A DNA stretch of 41,179 bases from Apostichopus parvimensis (GCA_000934455.1 KN884433.1:3844-45022); one strand, 5' to 3'. Counted from the first letter of the stretch, positions 1 through 12,979 are shown. The notes: generated from the letters alone by a model not told the origin. Made by a program: numbers and translations.

Positions 1-3000
1 TCTCAAAACAAATCATCTTTTAATTGAAACTGCAATCAATTTAAAAAGTTCTGCAAAATTTAACAATTTTTTTTTTAAATTTAAAGAAAATCTGCCGGAG
101 TAAAACAAATTATTGCATCAGATCCTCCTCTAAAAACAAACTAAGGGAAAAATCGTTGCTCCACAATCTCACAAGAAATATGGGAAGAAAAAAAAAAACC
201 AGGGGTAGTAATCTATATCGTGGCCTCTTTTAATATTTTTAAAAGGATACAGTAGCTATGTGGTAGAGAAGGACTATGTTCTAAGCATCTGGGTAAATTT
301 GACATTCAATTCCTGTAAATGAACCATTCAAACACTTGTATATTTAATAATTCATAATTAATTCATTCATTCATATGTTTTGAACTTTGAAACAAACCAG
401 TGTGATATCATACTGTTCAGTACAGTAGCTGAACAAATTTAGAAAAAGAAAATAACTTGATGTGTTTTTCTTTAAATTCTCAACGGAAAATCTGAAGTGA
501 AGGGAGGGAGGAGCAATTCCGGCACTCTTCGTACACTCTAATCGTACAGTGAAGTTACTACCATTCAGGAGGGTAGGAAGCTTCCAAAAAGGGGGGGGGG
601 GGGGGGAGCACAACATCAGAGGGGCACTTTCTCATTCCACAACCACCACTCATTATGCTATAAACCGATACACACCGGCCATATCACTTAAATATATATG
701 ATGTGTTAGTATGTTATCAATACTATTATGGTGCACGTGACTCTATCAACCTACATCTGTACTTCTGTCCATCCATAATTTAGAACTTTCCAAAACAATT
801 CCTCCTGTGTTTCTTCCTTGAACAAAAGTCTTTAGCAACCTTGGTTATATTCCTTAGCATGTACTGTACAGACTAAATATAAATAATTAAAATAAAATAT
901 TAAAATTAACAAAAAGCTTAAGATATCCAAAAGACAGTTCTTCATCAAAGGGGCACATTTTATTTGCCAGTAGGGAACAATTGCTATTTTGGAAAAAAGT
1001 GGGGGGGGGGAATGTGCCCCCTGGCTCCTACCCCCTGCTCCCAACCCTAGATGTTACTATGTGGAGGCAGGAGGGGGTGGGGGTGGTCAATGTGGCAACC
1101 TCAGATTGCCTGGAAAACTTACATGGTCACATCACTCTAACCTACTTTCCAACCACTCTTACCATTTTGAACTTCTTTGACTGATCTCTCTAAGATACAT
1201 TCATCCGTTTTTCAAAATTTGAGTTTCTATAATTTCATCCCTGTTGTTTACGAAACTACCACATTTAATCTGTCCAATAAATCGAGACTTGACTTAATAA
1301 AAGAGTCAGTTAAAAAACAGAACAAAGAACATCAAATATTTTATTCTTTTGGTAAGTAAAGGGATAAAAAAAGAAATATTATAAATAATCCACATCTGAC
1401 GAGAGATAATTTCTGAAAGATGCTGGTATTTTTGTGAGCCTCTCTTCCTTATCAAGACCAGACACTAAAAACTCGGGCTGTAACCAGAGAACCGAAACAG
1501 GGTGGCTCCACATGTTACTCACAGAGATTTGGTTTGAAGTAATCAGACCAATATTTCAGTTAATTAGCAGGTAAAGAGAGGACAAAATCCGACCAATATT
1601 TCAAACAAAGTGGCAACTAACTATCGAGAATAACCTCCAAATTGGGCAGTTTTGGGATTTTTTTTTTTCCGTGGGTAGGAACAACTCACTAGTTGAGAGG
1701 TTACAGAAGCTTGGGATACCCTCATCAAATCACAAGTGGGTGCTTTTTAATATACTATTTTGTTATTTATGCATTTTTGGTGTTAAAGTGATAGAATGGT
1801 TTTAGTACTGAGAACATCAATTCAATAAATGCAGTTGGATGAGAGTATATTCTCCTTTCATGTACACAAAAACAATGGACTCTCCAATGGAGGATGAAAA
1901 TCAATAGAGGGCGCTATCATATTTGTCCTTGGATCTAGCTTCTCGAGACTTGACGAGCCGTCCCTATGAGTTTGAGCAATAACGTCAACTTGGAATCACC
2001 AGCAGTACTCATAGCATAGCCAGTACCATGTGTTGATCGACATAAGTCTGTTTGTAATTATTAAAGGAGAAATCGTTAAATATTTGTTTTCAGAAATGCA
2101 CCATGTATTAAATCCTATATTAAATCCTTGATGAACACCTCCCGTGCCCTTCTATAACGGTTCATGTTCTGACCTAAATCAGTCAGTGCAAGTTTGTTAT
2201 TGCCCTCCCTTCCCCTCTCTTCCCCACACCCCCACCCCCTCCCATCTTTGAAATCCTTTGCATATCACTTATCCTATTCAGCATACAAGATTATGGACAT
2301 GAATTGCTATTGATCTTGTCCTGGGAATTGTTTGAGGGAGAAATACTTCACAGCAATAAAGAACATTCCAGTGACAGACATACATACACAGTAAAACAGT
2401 TTGATATACAATAAAAAAAAATGTAAAAAATCTTACAATAGAAAGGGTCAGGTTGCAACACACATATAAAATCTAGAGGGGTAACTAGCTCCCATGTATT
2501 AGGTATACAAACAATATGAACAAAAGAATTAATTAATTTATTAATTAATTAATATACAAATATTTAACAAAATAACATTACACACAGTATATCCATTTCT
2601 ATTTAAAGTCCTTACAATTTCTGCAATAAATTGATGGAATATTGACTTTTTTTCTTTCAGTTTTCTGCTATATGACATTACAACCCATAAATTCACTGCA
2701 GTGCTCAATACTTAGCCTTAAAACAAAATTTAATATTGTTTTCTACAGGGCTGTTTGCTGTGCATTCTCCCAAGCACTTTAAATTCTGTTTTTTGCCCCG
2801 TACATTTTGTGACTCTATGGCATTTCATGACATTACAGAATGTTAATTTATCAGCCATTAAAGTAGCCATTCAAAACAATATGTACAGTAAACATACCAA
2901 TTCAATAAAAAAAAATGCTAGCAAGGAGAGAAAAATCAGCACCAAAACGCCCAGTATTAGGAAACTTTCTTGACACTGTATGCAAAGTACTATAATGATC

Positions 3001-3019
3001 ATACATAATAATCAGCAGT
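1..3019. other. No gene recognised
   Basis: AT-rich DNA with homopolymer runs. Short frames of 60-81 codons lack coding character and clear splice sites. Apart from the G-rich fragments listed separately I see nothing. Confidence 0.7.
570..1060. repeat. Two related G-rich repeat fragments
   Basis: AGGGGCACTTTCTCATTCC after a 17-G run (591-607) and AAGGGGCACATTTTATTTGCC before GGGGGGGGGGAATGTGCCCC (1002-1021) look like decayed pieces of one family. G homopolymers of 10-17 bases make the exact length unreliable. Confidence 0.4.
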
Positions 3020-3272
3020 TATTTTTATGACGCTTGAAAGCGACCACAAATGTGGGAGAAACCCTGCAAGGGCTTATGGATTACAACTTACACGTCGGGT
3101 GGCTTCCAATTCAACATTATAACTCAAATTTGGAATCTTTCCATTTAAGATCTTGGATGAAAAACCCAACTTACTATGATCCGACCGGGGTAACGAACCC
3201 TGAATCACCCGATTGTTAAGCCTCATTGCTTCAAATGCCACCACTTTTATCAACTCGGCCACAGCACAGCAC
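3020..3272 (-). mobile_element. tRNA-derived SINE, family B
   Basis: On the minus strand the head reads GCTGTGGCCGAGTTGATAA (box A region, tRNA-Leu/Ser-like), then GGCTTAACAATCGGGTG and a box B-like GGGTTCGTTACCCC. The body ends near TTTCTCCCACATTTGTGG with an AT-rich TGATTATTATG tail. Only one copy is in this window, so family status rests on the tRNA-like head. Confidence 0.65.
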
Positions 3273-3907
3273 CAGACTATATATCTACTGTGCTTGGTGT
3301 CTACCACTCCACAGCACAGAAATGGCTGTATTACCAATCAAGGTTCGATAAGCTCGGATGATAAGAGCGCAGGAGATTGACTCTGGGACCACTGTGGTGA
3401 ATTCCTGTTCCTTATTTTTAATTTCCTTAATATATACTTTAATAATATATTTTAAGAAGCCAAAATTTCTCGTAAGATCCCCTCTGGACGCTTTCTATGT
3501 TTCACTACTCTTAAATGAAAATTGGGGCGTGGGGAGATCAGAAAGAATGCAAAGTACAGTGGCTTCTGACCGACAAGTATCACAGCAAAGAAATGATTAT
3601 AATGGATCGCCAAGGAATGACAGTAGGGGCTTTGCAGGGTTTCCTACAGTTGGTTCCATGGACATGCACAGTTACTTTCAATTCTTTGGGTTACTCCTTT
3701 CCAAGAAACTCTTTCCAAAGGAAGAAGAATTGACGAAAAAATTGTAAAACAAAAAAGGGTCATCAAATCCACATTTGAATTACAAGTTAGTGTACAGTGT
3801 GGAGGCTCACTAGGGTTTTGCCAAAAACCAAGTCTGTTTACAGACTGCGATTAATCAGCCAACCTTGGTATTAGGAAGGCCAGACATCGTGGAGTTTCAG
3901 ACTTGTT

Positions 3908-4152
3908 GGAGTGTTAGCTCAGTGGTTAACGCCGGTGCCTTTCAATCATAAGGTCCCCGGTTCGAGGCACTCCCAGATTAATGTATGTCGTCCAGTTACA
4001 GAGTTGTTGACAATTAACATTTCATAATCATGGACGTTAAACATGAATGTAAGAGACTGACTTCGGTCAGCTTGCAGCTTTGATAAGCCAATGAGGCTTC
4101 TTCGCGAGTTCCTGCTTGCAGGAGGATCTAATAAACATATATACATACATAG
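3908..4152 (+). mobile_element. tRNA-derived SINE, family A, copy 1
   Basis: The tRNA-like head has box A (TAGCTCAGTGGTTAACGC) and box B (GGTTCGAGGC) and paired ends GGAGTG/CACTCC. The body includes CTGACTTCGGTCAGCTTGC and the tail GCAGGAGGATCTAATAAACA, followed by an (ATAC)-like run. It matches 38897-39130 on the opposite strand over nearly the full length. Pol III transcription is inferred from the boxes. Confidence 0.85.
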
Positions 4153-4969
4153 TACTGTTACACCACAAACTATCGTATCAAAACTGCAAAATGGCTATCA
4201 GTAGCTCCGCCTTCCACATTTGCCTCTGGAGCATAAATCAAATTACAAAAGTAATGGGAAATTTGCACATGGCCTAAGCTCTAGCCTACCAGCATCCTTT
4301 GCAGTCCTGACATGGTTGAAGACACAACAACACAGATAACGACCGAGGACGATAAAAAATCGCAGAAGCAAATTAAGGAATAAATTTCAATCCAGTAGTC
4401 TATCTTGATAAGATTTATATAAAGCCAGGTTTCTCTTGAACTGCAAGACTGATAACAAATGTAAGGGTACAATATCATGGAGGCAAAAAAAAACTTGCAA
4501 CTTCTCTGTCTACCGGGACACTCGCCGAGCTCCCGATACAAATCATGGATGATGGATTTATTAATTCCAAGGACCCTAACTCTACAACTTAAACAACAGA
4601 CAATTACCTCAGTCATATAATGGCATATTCACAGACATGATAAAAAATTTTTTAAAAATCTCATCGCTAGAGGGTGATGTACATAAATATACAAATCGTT
4701 TATAGGTTTAAGCAGAATGAGTGCCCTGTTTTGTTTTTCTTTATTTATATTTTTATTTATTTACAGAAGATTCATTCTTTCAGGATGAAAGAATACTGTA
4801 AAAGTATGAATTTTCTGCAAAATTCTCTCATCAAGAGTAGCTGCATCAATACAAAGCTGAAATTGTCAGGTTGATACCATTGCGTAGTTTCATTAATTAG
4901 TTTGTAGTCCTTTGTCTTTTTCTGGAAATTTCTTTTTTTGTCCTTGTAGAATTTATGTTAGATTCCATC

Positions 4970-5530
4970 AAAAGCCTGGAGTACAAGTATGAGTACAAAT
5001 CCATTGGTGCTATGAGTATGAGTAATACTGTAGGCATCTATGGTACAGCGACATGAGTACACATACCAATAACACTCCCCATTAACAGTGTGAGCATGTG
5101 GTGGCGGTAAAAAACTGGCTCTTAGCGTGAATACAAAGTACTGACTCTTTTCTTTCAAAACATGCCTCAAGTACAAATACTAGTACAAACCCATGGGCGT
5201 GAGTACTAGTACAGGCATCTATGGTACAGCGACATGAGTACACAACACATACCAATAACACTTCCCATTAATAGTGTGAGCATGTGGTGGAGGTACAACT
5301 AGCTCTTAGCGTGAATTCAAAGTACTTACTCTTTTCTTCCAAAACATGCCTCGAGTACAAATGCTAGTACAAATCCATGGGGGTGAGTACTAGTACAGGC
5401 ATGTATGGTACAACAGCAAAAGTACCGGTACTCAAAATTTTTTTCTCTCGAACATATATCACATTCCAAACATGTCTTGAGTACCAGTGCGAGTACAAAT
5501 CAATGTGTGTGAGTACCAGTACGGGCATGT
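4970..5530 (+). repeat. GTAC-rich tandem array, units of about 185 bp plus a shorter diverged unit
   Basis: GAGTACAAGTATGAGTAC-like starts recur at about 4979, 5169, 5353 and 5479. Shared blocks are GGCATCTATGGTACAGCGAC, ACCAATAACACT, GTGTGAGCATGTGGTGG and CTCTTAGCGTGAAT. The spacing is 190, 184 and 126. Related GTAC-rich stretches (TACAAGTACTACGG, GGGTACGAGTACAC) lie at 23400-23475 and 23785-23800. Confidence 0.88.
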
Positions 5531-5609
5531 ACGCTATCATACAAGTCACTGATTCAGGGAAAGTCGAATGTGTAACAATGCACAGAGCATCGGATCGGGA
5601 TAAATTCAA

Positions 5610-7849
5610 ATGAAGACTAAAAAATATTTAGATTAATTTTTTTTGGGGGGGGGTGTTTTTGGGGGGGCTGCACTGTTTGTTTGTTAATGTACTGTTGAAA
5701 CAAAGAAAACTTGAAATGGAAGAGCTGATGACTTTAATGAATATTTAATAATCAAACAATAACACCAGGTTTTTATCCATGTTTTCTTGCAGTTCATGTC
5801 ATAATTATTTAATTGATGGAAGAACCTAAACAGCGATAATTACTTTTAAAACATGGCACGCTTTATCAAAGTCTGTAATTGATGTTCGTCTGGGAGTCGG
5901 TTCTGCAACGGGGCATTGAGTGCGATATCGTTCTAGCCGTTCGCTCGCTGTATCTAAACTAAATTTGAAAGTAAGATAATCCTTTGACTCTTTCATACAT
6001 ACCAGCGTTTATACTTTGACAAAGTTTAGTTACGATTAACGAGATGGAACGACCATTGCCTGCGGTGTTACAGCAACTTAATTAGATTTTTAGGCAAAAC
6101 TGATTAAAAACAAAAAGGAAATAATATGATCATTAATATATAATTCAGTTTGAATTAATGTCAATAAACTGGGATATATGACTAATACTGTCACATAATT
6201 TCATAATCAACACTTTTCTGTGGATTCACAGTTTTGAACATAAAACATGTAAACAAGTAAACAACTAGATACTGTACTCAATTCACATGTGGTAAACCTT
6301 ATTTTTAAATAATTTAAAAACAATCATTTGAAATTTCACATGTGGGAAACATAATTTTAAATAATTTAAAAACTCAATTGAAATTTTAACGTTTAATGTG
6401 ATGAGGTGGACCCTTAACTTTTCATATTTATTTGGGCATGTTACCATAGTGATACCAAAACAAATGTAGCACAACAGTTCCAGCATAGGACTTGTTTACA
6501 AAAATGGTTCAAGTCAAACAGGTTTTTGCCGCAGAGCTCAAACTAACTTGCAAAAGATTACTGTTTAGTTAAGTACAGATCTAACAACACACATTTTGGG
6601 TAGACAAATCCCACCATCGCTTTGCATCGATTCTAAAATTGACTGGACTTGGATATTTATGAACAACAAGCTTACATGTCTCCTCACAACATTTGCACTA
6701 TCGCTGTACAAATGTCTAGAGTGCAATGGAAACCTTTTAAACCCTGTGCAACCCTTAGTGACTTGCCAATTCCAACCAATGCCCCTCCTTCTCAATCCGC
6801 CACCCAAAGAGTCCGATTCTTCTACGTATAAAAATTTGTCATCTCTTTGAATCTACCCATCTGGTTTCCGTGGAGACATTGCTTGTTGTTCACTGCGTTT
6901 AACTGAAGTCTCCGAACCTTTGTACTTGCTGCTCGATGGGTTTAATTTTCAACTGGTGAGGTTTTCCTATTTCAATTAGCGTTACTTTACAACTACAGTA
7001 ATAGAAATGCGATGATGAGGTGCTGTACTCTAGAGGTAAAGTGCGAATGGGGAAAAAGTTTGGACATTTCGTGCCCGCCAAATTTTTTGTGATTTATCTA
7101 CTTCAAGGTGTATGAACAGGAATTACGACAACAAACCTTTATACAGCAATTAAAATGACTGCTTTTCTTTCGGACCATTGTATGCCTGGTCTGTACATGT
7201 ACTAAAGTCTATTGTATTCCAGACATCCTTTAGATGACACTACCAAGAAAACAGAATTGTTATAAGAATTATTGTCTTTCTTTTGTTTTGTGAAGAAGAA
7301 GAACCCTTCCCAGCCATATAAAGGAGTCATACAGTACACTGTACAAATCTAATTCTTTCTTCTTCTTAGTCCAGAAAATGTTAAGAGCCAGCCGGGGTGG
7401 CACTGGGAACAATTATTTATCACCAAGCAACCCTTTTGGCAGTCTTAATTTTTTCATTAAAACATATCTGCAGAATTCTTTTATCTCATATATTCCCCAG
7501 GTCACCCCCCAACCATGCCCCTACCCTCCCTCCCGCCATACACATTTTTCAGGTCCACTAACAGACCATAAATTATCATTTAGTTTATTCTGAAAATAAG
7601 AGTCTAAGTAAATTCTATATCCCACATTCTCCATAGCCTCCATATTTCAGTGTGTCCCCATATTAGACAGAGGAACCATACACAGAGAGAAACATTAAAA
7701 ACGGCCCATCCACCATTTCCTCCACCAAGCTAAAGATGTCTTAACTTTCTACTTCTGTTCCTCATCTGTATATGTATGTACAGGGAATCATTTTATCCAG
7801 TATCGCATCGCAAATCGCAAACACAATACGGAGTGAAACTGCATCACAA
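5610..7849. other. No gene recognised
   Basis: Intergenic or intronic AT-rich sequence. Frames at 6565-6850 overlap on both strands with no conserved motif. Apart from the 53-bp duplication at 6281 I see nothing. Confidence 0.65.
6281..6390 (+). repeat. Short AT-rich tandem duplication, period 53 bp
   Basis: TTCACATGTGGTAAAC and TTTCACATGTGGGAAAC are each followed by TTTTAAATAATTTAAAAAC and a TTGAAATTT end. Confidence 0.75.
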
Positions 7850-8720
7850 AATAATACAAGCGGACGAATACATAGCGTCATTTTTTTAAGCAGAAACCAC
7901 GATAGTACTTTAAGAGACAAAATTCAAAGATGTCAAAAACTGCTACACAAAATGTGAACACTAATTCTAAATTATTCCCTGGATTAAAAACCATGGTTGT
8001 CCGGTTGTATTTAATATGAAATAATACAACCGGACGTACACATATCAGGTTTATCTCTTTTTTATGCAGAAACCACGATAGTACTTTAAGAGACAAAATT
8101 CAGAGCTGTCAAAACTGCTACACAAAATATGAATACTAACTGTTTATTATTCCCTGGATTAATAAACCATGGTTTTCTGGTTGTCTGGTTGTATTACGAA
8201 ATAATACAACCAGACGTATACATAGTAGGTTTGTCTTTTTTTGACGCAGAAACCATGATGGTACTTTCAGAGACAAAATTCAGAGCTGTTAGAAACTGCT
8301 AAACAAAATGTGACCACTACTGTAACTGTAAATTATTCCCTGGATTAATAAACCATGGTTGTCTGGTTGTCTGGTTGTATTACGAAATAATACAACCAGA
8401 CGTATACATAGCAGGGTTGTCTTCTTTTTTTGACGCAGAAACCACGATAGTACTTTCAGAGACGACAAAATTCAGAGATGTCAAACACTGCTACACAAAA
8501 TGTGAACACTGACTGTGAATTATTCCCTGGATTAATAAACCATGGTTGTCTGGTTGTATTACAAAATAATAAAACCGGACGTACACATAGCAGGTTTGTC
8601 TTCTTTTTTTGACGCAGTAACCACAATAGTACTTTAAGAGACAAAATTCAGAGCTGTCAAAAACTGCTACACAAAATATGAACACTAACTGTAAATTATT
8701 CCCTGGATTAATCAACCATT
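7850..8720 (+). repeat. Tandem array of five units of 170-186 bp, each junction a hairpin
   Basis: Units start at about 7850, 8020, 8200, 8386 and 8565 with AATAATACAA. Each contains GCAGAAACCACGATAGTACT, GAGACAAAATTCAGAG, AAACTGCTACACAAAATGTG and TTATTCCCTGGATTAA. At unit junctions GTCTGGTTGTATTA and TAATACAACCAGAC form a perfect 14-bp stem with a CGAAA loop (8183-8215, 8369-8401), with a 13-bp version at 7999-8035 and an imperfect one near 8550-8580. Short frames inside are incidental. Confidence 0.92.
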
Positions 8721-10081
8721 TATGCGGTGGATTAATTTTACTCAGTTTTCATCAAAATGATAAATTTGAATAATTCTTAACACTTTTCTGGCACAATAAA
8801 TCTCATTTCCCTGTTCACTAACTGATCAACAGTCTTCCAGCTCGTCAAAGCCTACCAGTGAAACTGTCCACAAAGTACAACTGGGGGGGGAGTGGAGGGG
8901 GAGGGAGGGACTGCAGCGACATTATAAGATCAAATACAATTGCCGTCTATAACCAAGAATAGAGAGCCCCATAATAATTTTTGACACACTTGAGAAACTT
9001 CTAACATTTTATCAAGCCTTCTCTGCCCTACTGACGTTTTCCAGCGCCGCATATATGGCAGAGACGGAAAAAAAAAAAAAATAGGTCCCCATGTCTCTGA
9101 AAAACATTCACAAAATACCAGGATGATATACCAGGGCAAAACTGTACAATACTGATACATATTGAGTGCAAACCATGGGACATCATTTTGTGAAAAAAAT
9201 TAATAAAAATAGTAAGTCTGCACAAAATTAGTTTATTTTCCATTCTACATACTGTAACAAGTCTAAAGTACATCGGAGAAGACAATCTTTGCCAAAGCAC
9301 AGTAGACAAAAATTTATTGTCATTTCTTCCCCTCGATCCCTCCTGTGTATGATGTCAAGTTCATTTGATAAGGTAAGGCTAAAAAATTTGTGACGATTTT
9401 GTTATGAAATCAAAAACTCGGCAGGTCTTATTTTAAATATTGACGTTGTCACGTTGGTACCGTTGTAGCGTGTGGTATTAAAATACAAACTCACCCAACC
9501 ATGATGATGGACGTTTTTTGCCCATTTTTTGGGGGATCGATCAAATGAAAAGAATTCGGACAGAGGCATCCCTTGTCCCGTCTTTATTTGTATCAAAACC
9601 ATTTCTCCCTCCTCCCATGTAGTATCTTATCGAGTAGGGCTTCGAAAAGATATCTACGACGTTTGAAACAATTATCAACAGATTATCCACAGATCTATAA
9701 GGGTTTTTATGGTGAATCGCAGAGAGGGACAAACATTTATACTATGCCACCGTGGTGAGGGAGAAGCTAATTTAAAGGAATTGACGACATAATCCGATGA
9801 ATAGATGCTTTTAGTACAAAGCGCTTTCTCTCTCAGCATTTGACAATTAATATGTTTTATATAATCACAAAATATCACCAAATCGTTTGGCAATCCAAAT
9901 TTTAGCCATCGGATTCACATTCCTATGGACACCGTTGTTTTTTGCTCTCGTTTTCAACCAGATATTTCAACCAATCTTACCAAAGATTTCACACCATCGG
10001 AACTTTGTCCCTTTCTGGTCTACCTACCTTGCCCTTCACTTGCCCTGTCAAAACTACAAGACAACAACCCCAACAAACCAC
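8721..10081. other. No gene recognised left of the gap
   Basis: Short frames on both strands with no recognisable domain; G-rich and A-rich runs at 8882-8909 and 9069-9081. Confidence 0.65.
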
Positions 10082-10571
10082 NNNNNNNNNNNNNNNNNNN
10101 NNNNNNNNNNNNNNNNNNNNNNNNNNNNNNNNNNNNNNNNNNNNNNNNNNNNNNNNNNNNNNNNNNNNNNNNNNNNNNNNNNNNNNNNNNNNNNNNNNNN
10201 NNNNNNNNNNNNNNNNNNNNNNNNNNNNNNNNNNNNNNNNNNNNNNNNNNNNNNNNNNNNNNNNNNNNNNNNNNNNNNNNNNNNNNNNNNNNNNNNNNNN
10301 NNNNNNNNNNNNNNNNNNNNNNNNNNNNNNNNNNNNNNNNNNNNNNNNNNNNNNNNNNNNNNNNNNNNNNNNNNNNNNNNNNNNNNNNNNNNNNNNNNNN
10401 NNNNNNNNNNNNNNNNNNNNNNNNNNNNNNNNNNNNNNNNNNNNNNNNNNNNNNNNNNNNNNNNNNNNNNNNNNNNNNNNNNNNNNNNNNNNNNNNNNNN
10501 NNNNNNNNNNNNNNNNNNNNNNNNNNNNNNNNNNNNNNNNNNNNNNNNNNNNNNNNNNNNNNNNNNNNNNN
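10082..10571. other. Assembly gap, 490 Ns
   Basis: All bases are N. Any reading frame crossing this stretch is meaningless. The sequence immediately to its right (10572-10666) is repeated exactly at 12420-12514, so the order or copy number around the gap is doubtful. Confidence 1.
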
Positions 10572-10666
10572 ACAAGACGTCACTCACTCTTTTCTATCAC
10601 AGTTTTTAAGTAAATTTAGAAAAGGGTTTATATATATTAAGAAAAAGACAAGAGACTAAAAAAATT
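10572..10666 (+). repeat. 95-bp exact direct repeat, copy 1 (gap edge)
   Basis: Starts ACAAGACGTCACTCACTC and ends ACTAAAAAAATT, directly against the N run. It is identical over 95 bases to 12420-12514, where the flanking sequence differs. An exact copy at a contig edge usually means an unmerged overlap, a haplotype duplicate or a misjoin. Confidence 0.95.
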
Positions 10667-12419
10667 CATTTACAAATCGCCCTTTTTGACAGGAAAAAGA
10701 AACCACCATCTTTGATATGCCCTCTACATATCAGCTGATCTTTAATACCCAAAGTGTCAGACTCTGTCAGGTGACATACTCCTATTAGAGTCTATATCCA
10801 TCCGCCCGATTGTTCTCCTATCTCAGGAAAAAGTGCCAAAGAGCAGCAGGAGAACATCTTTTTGAACTGTTATCAATTAGGATCTGTTTTTTGGAGGTCT
10901 TGCATGTTGAAGAGCATGAATGGAAAGTACATGTGGTGCAAAAATTGGCTCAATTGTGGCAATTTTAGACCCCTTTAGGCCTCCCAGGAGCAGCGTACCG
11001 AAAATTGTTTACTACTGAGTGAAGGTTTGTTTACAAGTGGCGAAAACTTCAGGCTCTGATAGCTCTGCGCGGTCATGGTACGGAAAATTGATGGTGCCAT
11101 GAATGGCCAACTCGTCAGCTATCCGGTGATGGGTAGCGTTTAGCTAGTGAGAACTGCTATCTAGACTACATTAATTTTGTGATTTAGTGTGTACGTCAAT
11201 GGGGCTTTTAATGGGCGTATGCTACCGTAAGTGTAATTGCAACGTCAAGAAATTAAGTACTTATTATAGTACCCAGATATCCCAAGAAGAATAAAGCCAG
11301 AATATGCTAGATTGGTGACCTTGATCTGCTATATCAAGCAACTGATCAACAAGTTTACATGAACTAAAGCCAAGGGTATCAAAACTTTTGAAGAATAACA
11401 GAATATGCTAGATTGGTAACATGAGGATAGTTAATCAATTGATGATCCTTCATCATGTTTAAATAAGATAAAATATAGCTAATCAGGTAACCAGATATCA
11501 ATTCCTTAATCAGCTAGCCTACACTTTAATGTGCATACTGGTTTAGTTTATTCCACTTGATCAATAAGTTTCTATACACTGCACCCAAGTATCTACACAA
11601 GACAGAATCCAACCGATTGATAATTGGTTACTGATCTAATAATCAATTGATCAATCAGTTTCTCTTGTGACTGGAGCCTCTAGAGAAACAATTACCAAAA
11701 CAGAATGTGTTGCATTTTACAGTTGAATACTGGTCTAGAAAATCATGCCAAAAAAGAATAAATAAATAAAAATATACTGAGAAATCATTTTCTGTAAACC
11801 ATAACTGTGTACAGGTGCATCAAAACATGATTCCAGAGGACTTAGTCTGACTCAATACAAGTCTCATCAAAATCATAATATATTATTTCGCATCTTAATA
11901 TACGGAATCTCACAAAGAAAAACGTCTCATTCCAGTCTGCCGATTTATGCATATTTCCTCCCTCTCTGTACAACATCACTCGTTCGAGTAGTCCCGTCAC
12001 ATTTTACACACGACGACCACGATGACGAAGGATCAAAATATCTTTTCTCTTAGGTTATAAAGCAACAGTTGCATTTGTTGACATCCACCATTTTCCAGTC
12101 CGACACACTCTGCAATAGCAGATTCAACCTCGAGGCATTTAGCATAAAACACATTTGGAGATCGAGTCTCTCATTTCCCTATTTTTTCTTCTTTTTTTCG
12201 GGCAAGTCTAAATGATTTTTTTGTTGTCTCTTTTGAATTTTGAGAGTTGAGCAGAAGAATGCGATAACCATCTGTAAAGACGCTCGAATCGGCCACGCGT
12301 ATGATGACGCAATCTCTAGAAAATCTCCATTTCGAATAATCTAAATCTGCCCATCAAAGTAAAATGCTATGCCCTACATTAACAGGGGGGGACCACCGGA
12401 TAAAAAAAAGAAAAAAAAA
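10667..12419. other. No gene recognised between the two 95-bp repeats
   Basis: No open frame over 60 codons. Several GATCAA/TTGATC words recur between 11330 and 11660 without forming a regular array. It could be an untranslated region or intron. Confidence 0.6.
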
Positions 12420-12514
12420 ACAAGACGTCACTCACTCTTTTCTATCACAGTTTTTAAGTAAATTTAGAAAAGGGTTTATATATATTAAGAAAAAGACAAG
12501 AGACTAAAAAAATT
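12420..12514 (+). repeat. 95-bp exact direct repeat, copy 2
   Basis: Identical to 10572-10666, without any difference I could see, and same orientation. It follows a poly-A/G low-complexity run (12402-12420), a place where assemblies often break. Confidence 0.95.
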
Positions 12515-12979
12515 GAGGTTTTTATAGTTTCATTCTGGGAATAATAGGCAAAAAAAGTGATAAGAATCTATATCTAGCCAGAGGTGTTTTATTGATAAAG
12601 ATATAGCCTTAATATGAAATGATTCAGGTCTCTTTGAAGACACTAGTGTATTCCCATTGTGACGAGGTATACAGCTTTAGATTTCATAACATTTTTCTCT
12701 TCTTGTCGTTTTTCTTGGGGAGGTTTTTTATCATTGCCAAGTTTTTTATGTAATGAGACGACCAACATATTCTTCAAATGGTTTTGTAGCAGAACTACAG
12801 GTGAGAGATCAAAATCACAAATAGCTTTCCTTACCTGTCTCCTCCATACTATTTTACTCCCTCGTCTAAACTGGCTTTGATTACAAAAGTAATTTGTATC
12901 ATTTTATTATACTTCTTGTTTCAGCATCCACAAAAGTCTTCACACTCCTTCGGATTCTACCATTGGTGAGTTCTGTACT

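Noticed and set aside
3358-3747. 129-codon plus-strand frame
   Set aside because: It is the longest plus-strand frame outside the gap, but a second frame overlaps it, there is no recognisable domain, and it follows directly on a SINE.
3908-3975. Functional tRNA gene on the plus strand
   Set aside because: Boxes A and B and paired ends are present, but the D-stem does not close properly, a second copy exists at 39.1 kb with the same 170-base non-tRNA body, and the sequence ends in a retroposon tail. It is a SINE head.
9887-10659. Long open frames crossing 10082-10571
   Set aside because: They are open only because the Ns contain no stop codons.
12195-12280. Far-downstream DDX31 terminal exon on the minus strand after CTTTACAG
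   Set aside because: A Lys-rich reading follows an acceptor-like site with the right phase, but it is 8 kb away, has a weak polypyrimidine tract, shows no similarity to known DDX31 C-termini, and lies between the doubtful 95-bp repeats.
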